From Denitromonas ohlonensis (lineage in GTDB: Bacteria; Pseudomonadota; Gammaproteobacteria; Burkholderiales; Rhodocyclaceae): DNA of 64,000 nt. How positions within the stretch are numbered: position 1 is the stretch's first letter; every line of letters starts with the position of its first letter. The notes under the pieces are model-generated. The model was not told where the DNA came from, made no database searches, and saw nothing but the letters and a program-made list of their open reading frames with translations. This document shows positions 10,201-18,300 of this stretch, piece after piece. Made by a program: the position numbers and the translations under genes. The DNA lies in NCBI RefSeq assembly GCF_007625205.1, contig NZ_VMNI01000012.1, positions 93,427 through 157,426 of the forward strand, read 5' to 3'.

Positions 10201-11147
10201 CGCTGCGCAAGGCGCCGATCAAGGCGCAGGTGATCCACTTCATCAACAAGCCGATGCCGGGCAACCTGCCCAAGCGCACCAGCCGCGCCTTGATGGACAT
10301 CGAGGACGACAAGGTCATCCCCGTCATCCGCAATCCGCAGATCAAGGCCGATCAGTCCGAGGCGGTGTTCTACTTCCCCGGCTGCGGCTCCGAGCGCCTG
10401 TTCAGCCAGGTCGGCCTCGCCACCCAGGCCATGCTCTATCACGTCGGCGCCACCACCGTGCTGCCGCCGGGCTATTTGTGCTGTGGCTATCCGCAGACCG
10501 CGGCGGGTGAGGAAGACAAGGGCCAGAAGATCACCACCGACAACCGGGTGCTCTTCCACCGCGTCGCCAACACGCTCAACTACCTCGACATCAAGACCGT
10601 GGTGGTGTCCTGCGGCACCTGCATGGATCAGTTGATGAAGTACCAGTTCGACAAGATCTTCCCGGGCTGCCGCCTCATCGACATCCATGAATACCTGATG
10701 GAAAAAGGCGTCAAGCTCGAAGGCATCACCGGCCAGAAATACATGTACCACGAGCCCTGCCACACCCCGATGAAGATCCATTCGGGTATCAAGGTAGCCA
10801 ACGAACTGATGGGCACGCGGGTCGATCTCAACGACCGCTGCTGCGGCGAGTCGGGCACCCTGGCCGTGGCCCGGCCGGACATCTCCACCCAGGTGCGCTT
10901 CCGCAAACAGGAAGAAATGGAACAGGGCGCCGCGGCGCTGCGCGAAGGCGACGCCAGCACACCGGTGAAGATCCTCACCTCCTGCCCCAGCTGCCTGCAA
11001 GGCCTGACGCGCTACGCCAACGACGGCGGCGGCATCGAGGCCGACTACATCGTGGTCGAGATCGCCAAGCACCTGCTCGGCGACAACTGGCTGCCCGAGT
11101 ATGTCGACCGCGCCAACCATGGCGGCATCGAGCGGGTGCTGCTGTAA
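7257..11147 (+). CDS. DUF3683-type FAD-linked oxidase with Fe-S and CCG domains
   Basis: This 1,296-residue protein fuses several redox modules. An N-terminal DUF3683-like region (1-130) is followed by a PCMH-type FAD-binding domain with [11 protein letters not shown] near residue 198, and an FAD-oxidase C-terminal cap ([15 protein letters not shown]). Two 4Fe-4S motifs follow ([11 protein letters not shown] near 828 and [12 protein letters not shown] near 890). Two CCG domains complete it ([10 protein letters not shown] with CCGYPQ, and HEPCHTPM with CCGESG). Related proteins oxidise 2-hydroxy acids such as D-lactate or glycolate and pass electrons to the respiratory chain. The substrate is not determined. 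It is a single-gene unit ending in a strong hairpin. Confidence 0.9.
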   Translation: MTQRLREIPYNYTSFSDREIVIRLLGEESWQVLDALRSERVTGRSARMLYEVLGDIWVVQRNPYLMDDLLGNRDRRGALVGALRHRLNEIDKRRLDSQSEDQDRSEKVELLVRAAREAVARFEVQFEETIDLRRQATRVLTRHTRKDNICFDGHARVSHVTDATDWRVEYPFVVLYPDTEAEIGPLVRDCIELGLTIIPRGGGTGYTGGAVPLDARSVVINTEKLIDIGKVEETVLPGLDGPMAEPYATIRTSAGVVTARVAEAASAAGRVFAVDPTSASASCIGGNVAMNAGGKKAVLWGTALDNLAWWKMVTPDGNWLEVERLNHNFGKIHEQDTVHFRLKRFDASGTKSLGEELLSMPGAACRKDGLGKDVTDKFLGGVPGVQKEGTDGIIVAARWVLHKMPPVTRTVCLEFFGQVREAVPAIVEITDYFKPGGEGHALGVQLAGLEHLDERYVKAVGYTTKAKRHGRPKMVLVGDIVGLDEKAVMTATSAVVRMTNARGSEGFIAVSDEQRKKFWLDRSRTAAISRHTNAFKINEDVVIPLPRMGDYCDHIERINIELSTRSKLELCDALTEALSGELPLHTQDADIDAAEIIGDRRQAALDYVTRIRARWQWLLDNLDTPLAEAETRFAEFGITAGELTNTAANPVLFHRLQDYSVRTSWKTELRARLIKIFEGDVFRPVREKVDATHAQVLRGRLFVALHMHAGDGNVHTNIPVNSDNYAMLQTANETVDRIMAIARALDGVISGEHGIGITKLDFLTDEEMANYWTYKQKVDPEGRFNRGKLQRGANLDRAYTPSFGLMGHESLIMEQTEIGEIAHDIKDCLRCGKCKPVCSTHVPRANLMYSPRNKILSTSLLVEAFLYEEQTRRGVSLAHWAEFEDVADHCTICHKCKNPCPVDIDFGDVSVKMRNLLRNQGKKSFNPGKAAAMAFLTVKDPATIKLMRKGMIEWGYKAQRWAHKTAKSLGLIQAQVKQPPATLRKAPIKAQVIHFINKPMPGNLPKRTSRALMDIEDDKVIPVIRNPQIKADQSEAVFYFPGCGSERLFSQVGLATQAMLYHVGATTVLPPGYLCCGYPQTAAGEEDKGQKITTDNRVLFHRVANTLNYLDIKTVVVSCGTCMDQLMKYQFDKIFPGCRLIDIHEYLMEKGVKLEGITGQKYMYHEPCHTPMKIHSGIKVANELMGTRVDLNDRCCGESGTLAVARPDISTQVRFRKQEEMEQGAAALREGDASTPVKILTSCPSCLQGLTRYANDGGGIEADYIVVEIAKHLLGDNWLPEYVDRANHGGIERVLL

Positions 11148-11155
11148 GTGGTGGC

Positions 11156-11192
11156 TGATCGCAGCCGGGCGAGCCCTGCCCGGCTGCGATCA
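11156..11192. terminator. Perfect 15-bp stem hairpin between convergent genes
   Basis: TGATCGCAGCCGGGC and its exact reverse complement are separated by a 7-base loop. The hairpin lies just after the stop of the large oxidoreductase gene and includes the TGA stop of the convergent gene in its right arm. There is no long T run, so it may act as a weak terminator or as an RNA end-stabiliser for both transcripts. Confidence 0.6.
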
Positions 11193-11846
11193 GGAGTGAA
11201 TCAGCTTGCCGAGCAGCCAGCGCAACATCTGCGCGCGGGTGGCTCCGGGCTCGCTCGCGCCCTGAACAAAGCTCCCGCCCATTTCTTCGATCTGCCGGTC
11301 GCTCATCCAATACACGGTGTTCCACTGCAAGGGATTGAGATCCGGATCGCGGTTATAGAACACCGAGCCCTGCGCGAGCTGCCAGCCCTCGAGACGCTGA
11401 TCGCCCGTCGGTAGAATCTGGCGCCCGGTCGGCCGACCATAGCGCTCGATCAAGCGTTTCTCCATGCCGGCATGCCACCACCACGGCACATCCACCTTCA
11501 TGCTCGCCAGCTTGCCGTCGCGCAAGAAAAAAGCGACAAAGTGCGCGCCGTAGCCATCGAAGCGCTTCGCGTAGTTGTAGCAGACCCGATCGCCCAGGTT
11601 CTGGATGTCGGCCGGCGCCGACTGGCAACGCAATTCCAGTTCGGGGAATCGGCGCAGCACCCCGGCCTCGGTCAAGCGACCGGACAGCGTATTCAGGTCG
11701 AGCGAGAACGACGCCGTGCCCCGGCGCCAGCTCGCCACGTTGTCCAGAAACAGGTTCTTGTTCACCAGCAGGAACACCGAAATGCCCAGCAGAACCAGCA
11801 AGACCAGCAACCGAACACCGCCGGACGCGTTTGATGTCGCTGCCAT
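11190..11846 (-). CDS. Hypothetical membrane-anchored protein
   Basis: This 218-residue protein has one N-terminal hydrophobic helix (VRLLVLLVLLGISVFLLV, residues about 12-29) and then a soluble, presumably periplasmic domain. Features include two cysteines (LELRCQ and DRVCYNYAKRFDGYG), a tryptophan cluster PWWW, and NPLQWNTVYWMSDRQI near the C-terminus. I do not recognise the family. The start at 11846 was chosen because a GGGGAGG ribosome site lies 5 bases upstream; an open frame extends further but lacks such a site. It stands alone, converging with the large oxidoreductase gene. Confidence 0.7.
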   Translation of the reverse strand: MAATSNASGGVRLLVLLVLLGISVFLLVNKNLFLDNVASWRRGTASFSLDLNTLSGRLTEAGVLRRFPELELRCQSAPADIQNLGDRVCYNYAKRFDGYGAHFVAFFLRDGKLASMKVDVPWWWHAGMEKRLIERYGRPTGRQILPTGDQRLEGWQLAQGSVFYNRDPDLNPLQWNTVYWMSDRQIEEMGGSFVQGASEPGATRAQMLRWLLGKLIHS

Positions 11847-12067
11847 TGCGACCTCCCCAAAAAGCCGAAAATATACCTCAGGCATTTGCATGAATGCCAC
11901 ATGGATTTATGCAGCTCGCCTTCCGCCCCCCGCCCCGGAATCGTATTTGACGCCGACGCGCAGCCACCTATTCTGAAATTCGGGCCCGGCGTGCTGTCGA
12001 AAAACCCCGAGCACCAACGACTAAGGGATGAGGCCAGCACGTCGCCACACCGGACAAGGAGATCTTC

Positions 12068-13201
12068 ATGGCAAGCGCGCACCCCGTTCTACTCGTGGCC
12101 ACCCGCAAGGGCGCGTGGCTGCTGCACGGCGACACCGGTCGCCAGCACTGGCGCCTCGACGGCCCGCACTTTCTTGGCCAGATCATTAACCACCTGGTGC
12201 TCGATCCGCGCAACGGGCGAACCCTGCTCGCCGCAGTGTCCACCGGACACCTCGGCCCGACCCTGTTCCGCTCCGCCGACCTGGGCGCAAGCTGGCAGGA
12301 AGCCGCCCGGCCACCGGCCTTTGCCACCACGGCTGACGGCAGCGGGCGCAGCGTCAAGCACACCTTCTGGCTCGAACCCGGCCCGGCCAGCGAGCCCGAG
12401 GTGTGGTACGCCGGCACCTCGCCGCAGGGGCTGTTCCGCTCCGCGGACGGCGGCGACACCTGGGCGCCGTTTTCCTGCCTCAATGACGATCCGACGTTCC
12501 GCGAGTGGATGGGCACCGAACAGGACGGCACGCCGGACGGCCCCAAGCTGCATTCGATCCAGATCGACCCGCGCGACCCGCAACACCTCTACATCGCCAT
12601 GTCGGGCGGCGGCGTGCACGAATCCACCGACGGCGGGCGCAGTTTCACGCCGCTGCTCGATGGTCTCGCCGTGGTCGAAGGCTTCGACCGCAACACGCCG
12701 ACCTTCCACGATCCGCACTGCGTGCGCCTGTGCCCCACGCTGCCCGACCGGCTCTACCAGCAGAACCATTGCGGCATCTACCGGCTCGACCGCCCCGCCA
12801 CCACCTGGCAGCGCATCGGCGACAACATGCCGGCCGAGGTCGGCGATATCGGCTTTCCGCTGGTGCTGCATCCGCGCGACCCGGACACGCTGTGGGTCTT
12901 CCCCATGAATGGCGACACCGTGTGGCCACGCACCAGCCCGGACGGCAAGCCCGCGGCCTATCGCAGCCGCAATGGTGGCGCGAGCTGGCAACGGCAAGAT
13001 CACGGTCTGCCTGCTGAGCAAGCGTGGTGGACGGTCAAACGCCAGGCGATGTGCGCCGATACCGAAGCCACGCTGGGGCTCTATGTCGGCACCACCAGTG
13101 GCGAGCTGTGGGCCAGCCGCGATGAGGGCGACAGCTGGCAGTGTCTGGCCCGGCATCTGCCCGAGATCTACGCCCTCAGCATCGGCTATCCGCAAACCTG
13201 A
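12068..13201 (+). CDS. BNR/sortilin-type beta-propeller protein
   Basis: This 377-residue protein has repeated Asp-box (BNR) motifs of the SxDxGxTW type: FRSADLGASW, FRSADGGDTW, HESTDGGRSF, YRSRNGGASW and WASRDEGDSW. These form a six- or seven-bladed propeller like that of sialidases, sortilin and glycosyl-hydrolase-like proteins. No signal peptide is visible, so it is probably cytoplasmic. The stop overlaps the ATG of a MoaD-like gene (TGATG), so the two are translationally coupled. An AAGGAG site lies upstream of the ATG. Function unknown; the fold supports ligand or protein binding. Confidence 0.8.
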   Translation: MASAHPVLLVATRKGAWLLHGDTGRQHWRLDGPHFLGQIINHLVLDPRNGRTLLAAVSTGHLGPTLFRSADLGASWQEAARPPAFATTADGSGRSVKHTFWLEPGPASEPEVWYAGTSPQGLFRSADGGDTWAPFSCLNDDPTFREWMGTEQDGTPDGPKLHSIQIDPRDPQHLYIAMSGGGVHESTDGGRSFTPLLDGLAVVEGFDRNTPTFHDPHCVRLCPTLPDRLYQQNHCGIYRLDRPATTWQRIGDNMPAEVGDIGFPLVLHPRDPDTLWVFPMNGDTVWPRTSPDGKPAAYRSRNGGASWQRQDHGLPAEQAWWTVKRQAMCADTEATLGLYVGTTSGELWASRDEGDSWQCLARHLPEIYALSIGYPQT

Positions 13202-13458
13202 TGCGCGTGCTGATCCCCTCCCCGCTGCATGACTACACCCACGCGCCGCGGGTCGACGCGAATGGCGACACGCTGGGCGCGCTGCTGGACGACCTGGATC
13301 GCCAGTTTCCGGGCATCCGCTTTCGCATGGTGGACGAGCAGGGGCAGATCCGGCGCCACATGCGCTGTTTCATTGGCGGCGTGCAGATTTTCTCGCTGGC
13401 GCACGCCCTCGATGGCGCCGACGAAGTGCTCTTCGTTCAGGCGCTCAGTGGCGGCTGA
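13201..13458 (+). CDS. MoaD/ThiS-family small sulfur-carrier-like protein
   Basis: The protein has 85 residues, the size of a ubiquitin-like beta-grasp sulfur carrier. The pattern GDTLGALLDDLDRQFPGIRFRMVD followed by IRRHMRCFIGG fits MoaD-like proteins. The C-terminus is ALSGG, which retains the terminal di-glycine that is adenylated and thiocarboxylated in this family. It starts one base inside the stop of the BNR gene. No MoeB/ThiF-type activating enzyme or MoaE lies nearby, so its partner must be elsewhere or be the propeller protein itself. Confidence 0.8.
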   Translation: MRVLIPSPLHDYTHAPRVDANGDTLGALLDDLDRQFPGIRFRMVDEQGQIRRHMRCFIGGVQIFSLAHALDGADEVLFVQALSGG

Positions 13459-13468
13459 GCGACAACGC

Positions 13469-14842
13469 TCACTTGCCGTTTTCGAGCACCCAGTCGAAAG
13501 CCTGCAGATGCAGGCGGCCGGCGTCTTCCGGGGTCAGCCCGATCCGCTCGCAGGCGGCATGGATGGCGGCGGTGTCGCCGCTGTCCCAGGCGCGGGCCAG
13601 CACCAGATACGGGCCGTAGGGGTTGTCAGCCTCGGTGCCGGCCAGGGCCGCGCGAATGGTGTCGCTCATCGGCAGGGTGTCGAGCACGCGGGTGGCCGGC
13701 ACCTGCAAGACGGTGTCGAGCAGCGACAGCATGCCGAGCACAAACAGCTCGTCACGCTGCGGCACGCTCAGGCTGGCGCCGAGCAACTCCATGAAGCGCG
13801 CACGCACCAGCGTGGCCTCGCCGCGCACTTCAGACAAGGTGCCCTTGGGCGCACCAGCGAGCAACAAGAGCATCAACCACCGGTACAGTGGGCGACGCCC
13901 GAGCATGAGCATGGCCTGTTCGATGGAGCTGATCGGATTGACCAGCCCCCAGGCCGCGGCATTCACATAGCGCAGCAAGCGGTAGGACAAAGCCACGTCC
14001 TGCTTGAGCACGCCGGCCATTTCGCGAATCTCGGCCCCCTGGCGCAACTTGCTGAGCAAGGAGGCCACACGCAGTCCGTTCGGCGAGAAGCGACCGCCAA
14101 GATTGGGCGCCCGTTCGCTCACGAAGGGACCCGTGATGGCGGCACAGCCGAGCCGATGGGGCAGCGCCAGATCATCAACGGTGGGCACATCGAGCGCACA
14201 CCACGGCACGCCGGGGTAGGTGGTTTTCAGGCCGGCCACGAACTGCTCCATGCCATCGACCGACTGCCCCCCCAGGCTGATGGCGAAACCGCTCGCCTGC
14301 GGCGCCAGCGACGCCAGCCAGGGCGCGCTGTCGCAGGCCAGCAGCCAGACCCGGAAGCCCGCCGCACGCAACTGGGTGACGGCGGCGATGCACGCGTCGG
14401 AGGCGGGTTCGCCGCGCGCGTCGGAATCCAGAATCAGATGAACGCCATCGCCGCCGAGCGTCGCCAGCGCGACCGGATCGAGGGCGTCAGCATCCAGACG
14501 CAGGAAAATCTGGCGGTGGCTGCGCCAGGCAGGCGAAATGGTGGCGACATGGCTGACCAGCATCGCGTCCAGAAACTGCCTGACCCGCGCGCCGCCGCGC
14601 ACACGCAAGCTGGCCGCCTCGGACAAGAAAAAGCGATAGCCCAGCGGCTGCGACTTGTCGCCCACCACGGCTTCCCACACCAGCACGCCAGCGGTCTGCG
14701 CAGACATCCCCGGCGGGACATCCACCGATGGCACGGGCCGCGCGTCAACAACCGCCGCCGGACCAGCCTTCTCTTCGGACGCCGCGACCTGCGGTTTTGC
14801 CGCCTCATCCGCCGCGCCCAGCAATCGACTTAACCAACCCAC
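13469..14842 (-). CDS. EAL-HDOD signalling protein
   Basis: This 457-residue protein combines an EAL-like domain (residues about 50-245) and a HDOD domain (about 250-450). It is the YuxH type, in which the EAL part has usually lost phosphodiesterase activity. The glutamate of the EAL motif is not evident at the expected place (GYRFFLSEAA). The HDOD part is clear: FSPNGLRVASLLSKL, VALSYRLLRYVNAAAWG and SIEQAMLMLGRRPLYRWLMLLLL. A GTG start at 14842 gives VGWLSRLLG, a typical opening for the family, with a GAAGGGA site upstream; another GTG lies at 14893. It likely acts as a c-di-GMP-linked or protein-interaction signalling module. Confidence 0.85.
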   Translation of the reverse strand: MGWLSRLLGAADEAAKPQVAASEEKAGPAAVVDARPVPSVDVPPGMSAQTAGVLVWEAVVGDKSQPLGYRFFLSEAASLRVRGGARVRQFLDAMLVSHVATISPAWRSHRQIFLRLDADALDPVALATLGGDGVHLILDSDARGEPASDACIAAVTQLRAAGFRVWLLACDSAPWLASLAPQASGFAISLGGQSVDGMEQFVAGLKTTYPGVPWCALDVPTVDDLALPHRLGCAAITGPFVSERAPNLGGRFSPNGLRVASLLSKLRQGAEIREMAGVLKQDVALSYRLLRYVNAAAWGLVNPISSIEQAMLMLGRRPLYRWLMLLLLAGAPKGTLSEVRGEATLVRARFMELLGASLSVPQRDELFVLGMLSLLDTVLQVPATRVLDTLPMSDTIRAALAGTEADNPYGPYLVLARAWDSGDTAAIHAACERIGLTPEDAGRLHLQAFDWVLENGK

Positions 14843-15074
14843 GGTGTCCCTTCCCTCAGTGATCGACGTGGTGACCACATGCTTTACGGCCACGCGGGAA
14901 AAAAATTGAGAACGGCCCTGTCGCCAGACCGACCGTCGGGCGCGGACTCGTCATAGCTTGTGTCATGCCCTATCCGGGTCCAGCCGGGCGCGCTACTGTC
15001 AGAGCATGAAGTGCGCGCAAGGCGAACCTCGATCGAATAAAGTACCGCCCCCGGCGCGCACGCCAGGAGCACAC

Positions 15075-15476
15075 ATGGGTTTTACGCTTTCCCTGTCAGC
15101 GTGCGGCCACTTTGTCCTTTGCCGGGTCAGCGAAGACGTGACACTGGGTCTGATCCGCCAGGCAACGCTCGACGCCACCGCGTTTGGCGATGCCCACGGC
15201 ACGCAAGGGTTTCTGTTCGATGCACGCGGCACGCGCAATGTCGAATCGATCTTCCGCAACTACCAGTTCGCGCACGAAGAATTGCCGACGCTGGGGGTCA
15301 ACCGTGCGGCCAGCTTCGCCGTTCTGATCGACCCGGACGACCGCTCGCAGGATTTTCTCGAGACCACCGTCCGAAACGCCGGCTTCGACATGCGCCTGTT
15401 CACCGACCCCGACAAAGCGGCGCAGTGGCTCGTGCTACGCCAGCCAGGCGCCACGCGCATGGGCAATGGCGTCTGA
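15075..15476 (+). CDS. STAS/SpoIIAA-like small protein
   Basis: This 133-residue soluble protein has alternating strands and helices. It opens with MGFTLSLSACGHFVLCRVSE and contains GFLFDARGTRNVESIFRNYQ and AASFAVLIDPDDRSQDFLET, a pattern like STAS/SpoIIAA-like domains. The ATG at 15075 has a CAGGAG site 7 bases upstream, whereas the longer open frame lacks one. It is divergent from the EAL-HDOD gene, sharing a 232-base intergenic region with it. A signalling role is inferred from fold and neighbour only. Confidence 0.6.
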   Translation: MGFTLSLSACGHFVLCRVSEDVTLGLIRQATLDATAFGDAHGTQGFLFDARGTRNVESIFRNYQFAHEELPTLGVNRAASFAVLIDPDDRSQDFLETTVRNAGFDMRLFTDPDKAAQWLVLRQPGATRMGNGV

Positions 15477-15606
15477 CGCGTCATTGTTTTTGAGCGCCGA
15501 CCGTAAGCATTGCCCCCTCAGCCGGGTCTATCTCCCTGACAGCGCCCTGAACGGACGCCCCAACACCCCGGCAGCCCCGCCTGCCCGATGTCCAGGAGAC
15601 CCCGTC

Positions 15607-16065
15607 ATGAAACACTTCCGCCTTCCCCTCACCGCGGCCCTGTTGGCGCTCGGCATGGGCACCGCCCAAGCGGCCGCAGAACCCACCGTGATCCACTTGA
15701 ACCAGGTCGGCTGCCAGTTTCTGGAAAGCGAGCACGACATCAATCGCGGCTACACCCCCATGACCGCCGACGATTGCCGCAAGATCAACGCCGACACCGG
15801 CGACAAGCGCCTGGCCGAGGCCAAGGTGCTGAACCTCAAACCCGGCCGCTACGTCTTCCGGGTCAGCAACCAGAACGTGCCTTACGAGCTCGGCTTCTGG
15901 CTGCGCGGCGACGGGCTGGCTGCCCGCGCGCTGCTGCCCAGCGTGTCGGGCGGTGGCCTGGTGACCGGCAAGACGCAGGACTACGAGATCGAGCTCAAGG
16001 CCGGCGAATATGTCTATTCCTGCCCGCTGAACCCCACCCCCGACTACAAGCTGGTGGTGCGTTAA
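15607..16065 (+). CDS. Periplasmic cupredoxin-like protein
   Basis: This 152-residue protein has a classic signal peptide (MKHFRLPLTAALLALGMG, cleavage after AQA). The mature part is a beta-sandwich-like protein with LNLKPGRYVFRVSNQNVPYELGFWLRGDG and the C-terminal GEYVYSCPLNPTPDYKLVVR. That layout, with a late Cys after an aromatic strand, is like cupredoxins, where Cys is a copper ligand. A second ligand histidine is not obvious, so copper binding is uncertain. Two more cysteines (VGCQF, DDCRKI) may form a disulfide. It ends at a bidirectional terminator. Confidence 0.6.
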   Translation: MKHFRLPLTAALLALGMGTAQAAAEPTVIHLNQVGCQFLESEHDINRGYTPMTADDCRKINADTGDKRLAEAKVLNLKPGRYVFRVSNQNVPYELGFWLRGDGLAARALLPSVSGGGLVTGKTQDYEIELKAGEYVYSCPLNPTPDYKLVVR

Positions 16066-16082
16066 GTGCCTCGGCCACACGC

Positions 16083-16110
16083 AAAAACGGGCCGTCGATC
16101 GGCCCGTTTT
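16083..16110. terminator. Bidirectional rho-independent terminator
   Basis: The stem AAAACGGGCC/GGCCCGTTTT has a 7-base loop and runs of A and T on the two outer sides, so it can terminate from both strands. It sits between the convergent cupredoxin-like and DUF6969-like genes. Confidence 0.85.
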
Positions 16111-16131
16111 ACATGATTTGCGAGCGCAAGC

Positions 16132-16863
16132 TCAGCGCAGAGACTCGGTCAGCGCCGCGGCAAAGGTGTCGACCGCGATCGGCAGGTAGCCGATCACATC
16201 AATATTGCGATCTTCGTAGACATCGTCGCCCGGCCGGTCGCGCTGGCAATCGGACATGACCGCGTCTCGATGGCGCAACAAGCCCTCGATCTGCGGCCCG
16301 TACAAGCGCAGCAAGGCCGTCAGCCAGCGATTGGTCGGCCACGAGGGGAAGGCGTGATCGATCTCGAAGTGTTGCAGGATGGCGACGGCGTCGTCGGCGG
16401 CATACCAGGACTCGTCGGTCACCCAGCGGTTGGTGGTGAACAAGCCTGACGGATAGCCCCAGCCATCCATCGACACCGCGATCAGATGGCAGATGGCGTC
16501 GTCGCCCGTCGGACGCGGCTCACTGGCATGCGGCACCGCCAACGGCACTCGGCCGTCCGGCACGCCACCGGCGCGCACAAAGGTATGGAAATGGCCATGC
16601 TCGGCGTCGACGCCGCGATGGGCGTGATAGTAATACTGACCATGGGTGTCGCGGTCATACACATCCTCGGCCGGATAGTGCGCCAGCTCGACGAACTCGC
16701 CCCCGCCCCGCAGCACCTCGCCCACCACATTCAGACCGCCCTTGCGCAAGACCCGATAGCACTCATCAATGTCACGCGCGGCCGCCTGCATCTGCATGCG
16801 CCGGGCACGCGGAATGCCCGCCAGATCCGGCAGGTAATCATCCAGTCGAAGCGTAGAAGACAT
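16132..16863 (-). CDS. Conserved hypothetical protein (DUF6969-like)
   Basis: This 243-residue soluble protein is rich in His, Tyr and Trp. Notable segments are GQYYYHAHRGVDAEHGHFHTF, PTGDDAICHLIAVSMDGWG and GLFTTNRWVTDESWYAADD. The pattern fits the uncharacterised DUF6969 family, which I recognise only by its HxHxxxxxxHGHFHTF region; the histidine set could bind a metal. The ATG at 16863 follows a GAGGAGGGG ribosome site; longer starts lack one. It lies between the cupredoxin-like gene and the NPCAAK cytochrome. Confidence 0.6.
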   Translation of the reverse strand: MSSTLRLDDYLPDLAGIPRARRMQMQAAARDIDECYRVLRKGGLNVVGEVLRGGGEFVELAHYPAEDVYDRDTHGQYYYHAHRGVDAEHGHFHTFVRAGGVPDGRVPLAVPHASEPRPTGDDAICHLIAVSMDGWGYPSGLFTTNRWVTDESWYAADDAVAILQHFEIDHAFPSWPTNRWLTALLRLYGPQIEGLLRHRDAVMSDCQRDRPGDDVYEDRNIDVIGYLPIAVDTFAAALTESLR

Positions 16864-17043
16864 GGCGGCCCCTCCTCGGGCAAGCGTGCAGACAAGGCAC
16901 CGGATCGCATCGCGCCAGCGCGCAGCCTCAATCCCGCCGCATGGTGCAAGCGGCTGGCACCACAAACCACGGGCGCCCTCAGGCGCCCATTTTTCAGTTC
17001 GCCGTCATGCCGACAATAGCGGCCACGGCGGGCGGGAGCAAGC

Positions 17044-17751
17044 TCAGTAGGCTTTGCAGGGGTTCTTCGCAGCGCACGGATTACGAGCAGCGCACGGGTT
17101 TTTCGCCGCGCAGGGGTTGCGGGCGGCGCACGGGTTGGCGGCGCACGGACTCTTTGCAGCGCAGGGATTGGGCTTGTAGCCCTTTTGCACCACGTTCACG
17201 TAGGCCACCAGATCGGCCAGCTCGCGCGACTTCCAGCCCAGCGGCTGCGCCGCCATCGGGCGCACCATGCACAGCTGCACCATCTCATCGAGGTGGATCT
17301 GCGTCATGCCGTAGTTGTCCATGGCCATCTGCACAGGGTGCGGATAGGGCTGGGCAAAGCTGGCCTTATAGGCGGCGCCACCGGTATGGCAGCTATTGCA
17401 CGACAAGCCATTGGTAGACAGCTGGGTGTCCTTGAAGACCGCTTCACCACGCGTGGCATCGCCCTTCATCGGGACATAACCGGCCGGACGCGTGATCGCC
17501 TTCGCGGCGCAAGGGTTGGGGGCTTTGGCGGCCGCACACGGATTAGCGGCACACGGGTGCTTTGCCGCACAGGGGTTACGAGCGGCGCAGGGGTTTTTTG
17601 CGGCGCAGGGATTCTTGGTCGACCAGGCTTTGCGGTCACGGGCACTGCATGGACGGCACGGCGCGGCGGCCAAAGCGGCGCCACCCGCAGTCATCAAGCC
17701 CGTCGCCAGCATGGCCGCGACCAGGGTATGGGGTGTTGATACCTGAGCCAT
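17044..17751 (-). CDS. Cytochrome c flanked on both sides by NPCAAK repeats
   Basis: This 235-residue secreted protein has a signal peptide (1-30, ending AALAAA). Residues 45-85 hold six Cys repeats of the NPCAA(K/R) type with spacing of five to eight residues. A cytochrome c domain spans about 90-190, with the heme site CNSCH at 118-122 and candidate distal methionines in MVRPMAAQPLGW. Residues 195-235 hold seven more repeats (NPCAAK, SPCAAN, NPCAAR and so on). A total near 18 cysteines is far more than heme binding needs, so metal binding or a disulfide ladder is likely. It lies downstream of a second gene with the same repeat, on the same strand. Confidence 0.85.
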   Translation of the reverse strand: MAQVSTPHTLVAAMLATGLMTAGGAALAAAPCRPCSARDRKAWSTKNPCAAKNPCAARNPCAAKHPCAANPCAAAKAPNPCAAKAITRPAGYVPMKGDATRGEAVFKDTQLSTNGLSCNSCHTGGAAYKASFAQPYPHPVQMAMDNYGMTQIHLDEMVQLCMVRPMAAQPLGWKSRELADLVAYVNVVQKGYKPNPCAAKSPCAANPCAARNPCAAKNPCAARNPCAAKNPCKAY

Positions 17752-17913
17752 GAGTCTCTCCCGTTCTCTGTGGGGATGGTTCATTCGACGCCGCTTACGC
17801 CGGCATGGCCAACAGGCACCGAACAAGAACGAACTTGCCCCGGCGTGTTCGTGCGCCAGGGCAAGCGGCGAGGCCCGCCGAGCCGATCATGACGACCTTG
17901 GCGGGCGGCCTCA

Positions 17914-18168
17914 TTACATCTTCTTGGCTGCGCAGGGGTTTTTCGCCGCGCAAGGATTCTTGGCAGCACACGGATTCTTCGCCGCGCAGGGGTTTTTCGC
18001 CGCGCAAGGATTGGCGGCGCAGGGGTTCTTTTTGGCAGCGCACGGATGCTGAGCCGAGCAGGCGCCTTTCTTCGGTGCGCAGGTGGCGTAGGCCATGCTG
18101 CCCGCGGCCATCAGACCAGCGGCGACAAAGGCGGTGGCGAGCTTGCGAGCGGTCGGGTTCTTGGTCAT
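17914..18168 (-). CDS. Small secreted NPCAAK-repeat protein
   Basis: The protein has 84 residues: a signal peptide (about 1-29, LATAFVAAGLMAAGSMAYA) followed by almost nothing but the repeat. The mature part holds nine cysteines, six in NPC and one in HPC context, at a six-residue period (NPCAAK). A GGAGA ribosome site precedes the ATG. It shares the repeat with the cytochrome c gene 162 bases downstream, so the two products probably work together in the periplasm. I know of no characterised family. Metal buffering, redox storage or assembly with the cytochrome are all possible. Confidence 0.8.
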   Translation of the reverse strand: MTKNPTARKLATAFVAAGLMAAGSMAYATCAPKKGACSAQHPCAAKKNPCAANPCAAKNPCAAKNPCAAKNPCAAKNPCAAKKM

Positions 18169-18300
18169 GGGAATCTCCAGGTCTCAAAATGGTGGTGTGC
18201 GGTTTGTGTGTGCCGCTTTCGCCCACTGCGAAAGCAGCGGACTCACCTGACAGACCGCCGCTTTTTCCGATTCCTTACACACGACCCGGCATTTCTTGTT

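Noticed and set aside
8328..11120. A 930-codon open frame on the minus strand
   Set aside because: It lies wholly opposite the DUF3683 oxidoreductase gene. Its composition (His, Gly, Val, Asp and Leu rich) is the usual antisense shadow in high-GC DNA.
16971..16994. GGGCGCC/GGCGCCC hairpin followed by TTTTT on the plus strand
   Set aside because: It looks like a terminator, but no plus-strand gene runs into it; the neighbouring genes are on the minus strand, where no T run follows the stem.
17867..17913. GAGGCCCGCC...GGCGGGCGGCCTC stem after the small NPCAAK gene
   Set aside because: The arms need a three-base bulge and no T run follows, so a terminator cannot be claimed.
17044..18168. The NPCAAK coding repeats as a possible CRISPR or tandem non-coding array
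   Set aside because: The units are in frame within genes with signal peptides and ribosome sites, and lack unique spacers.
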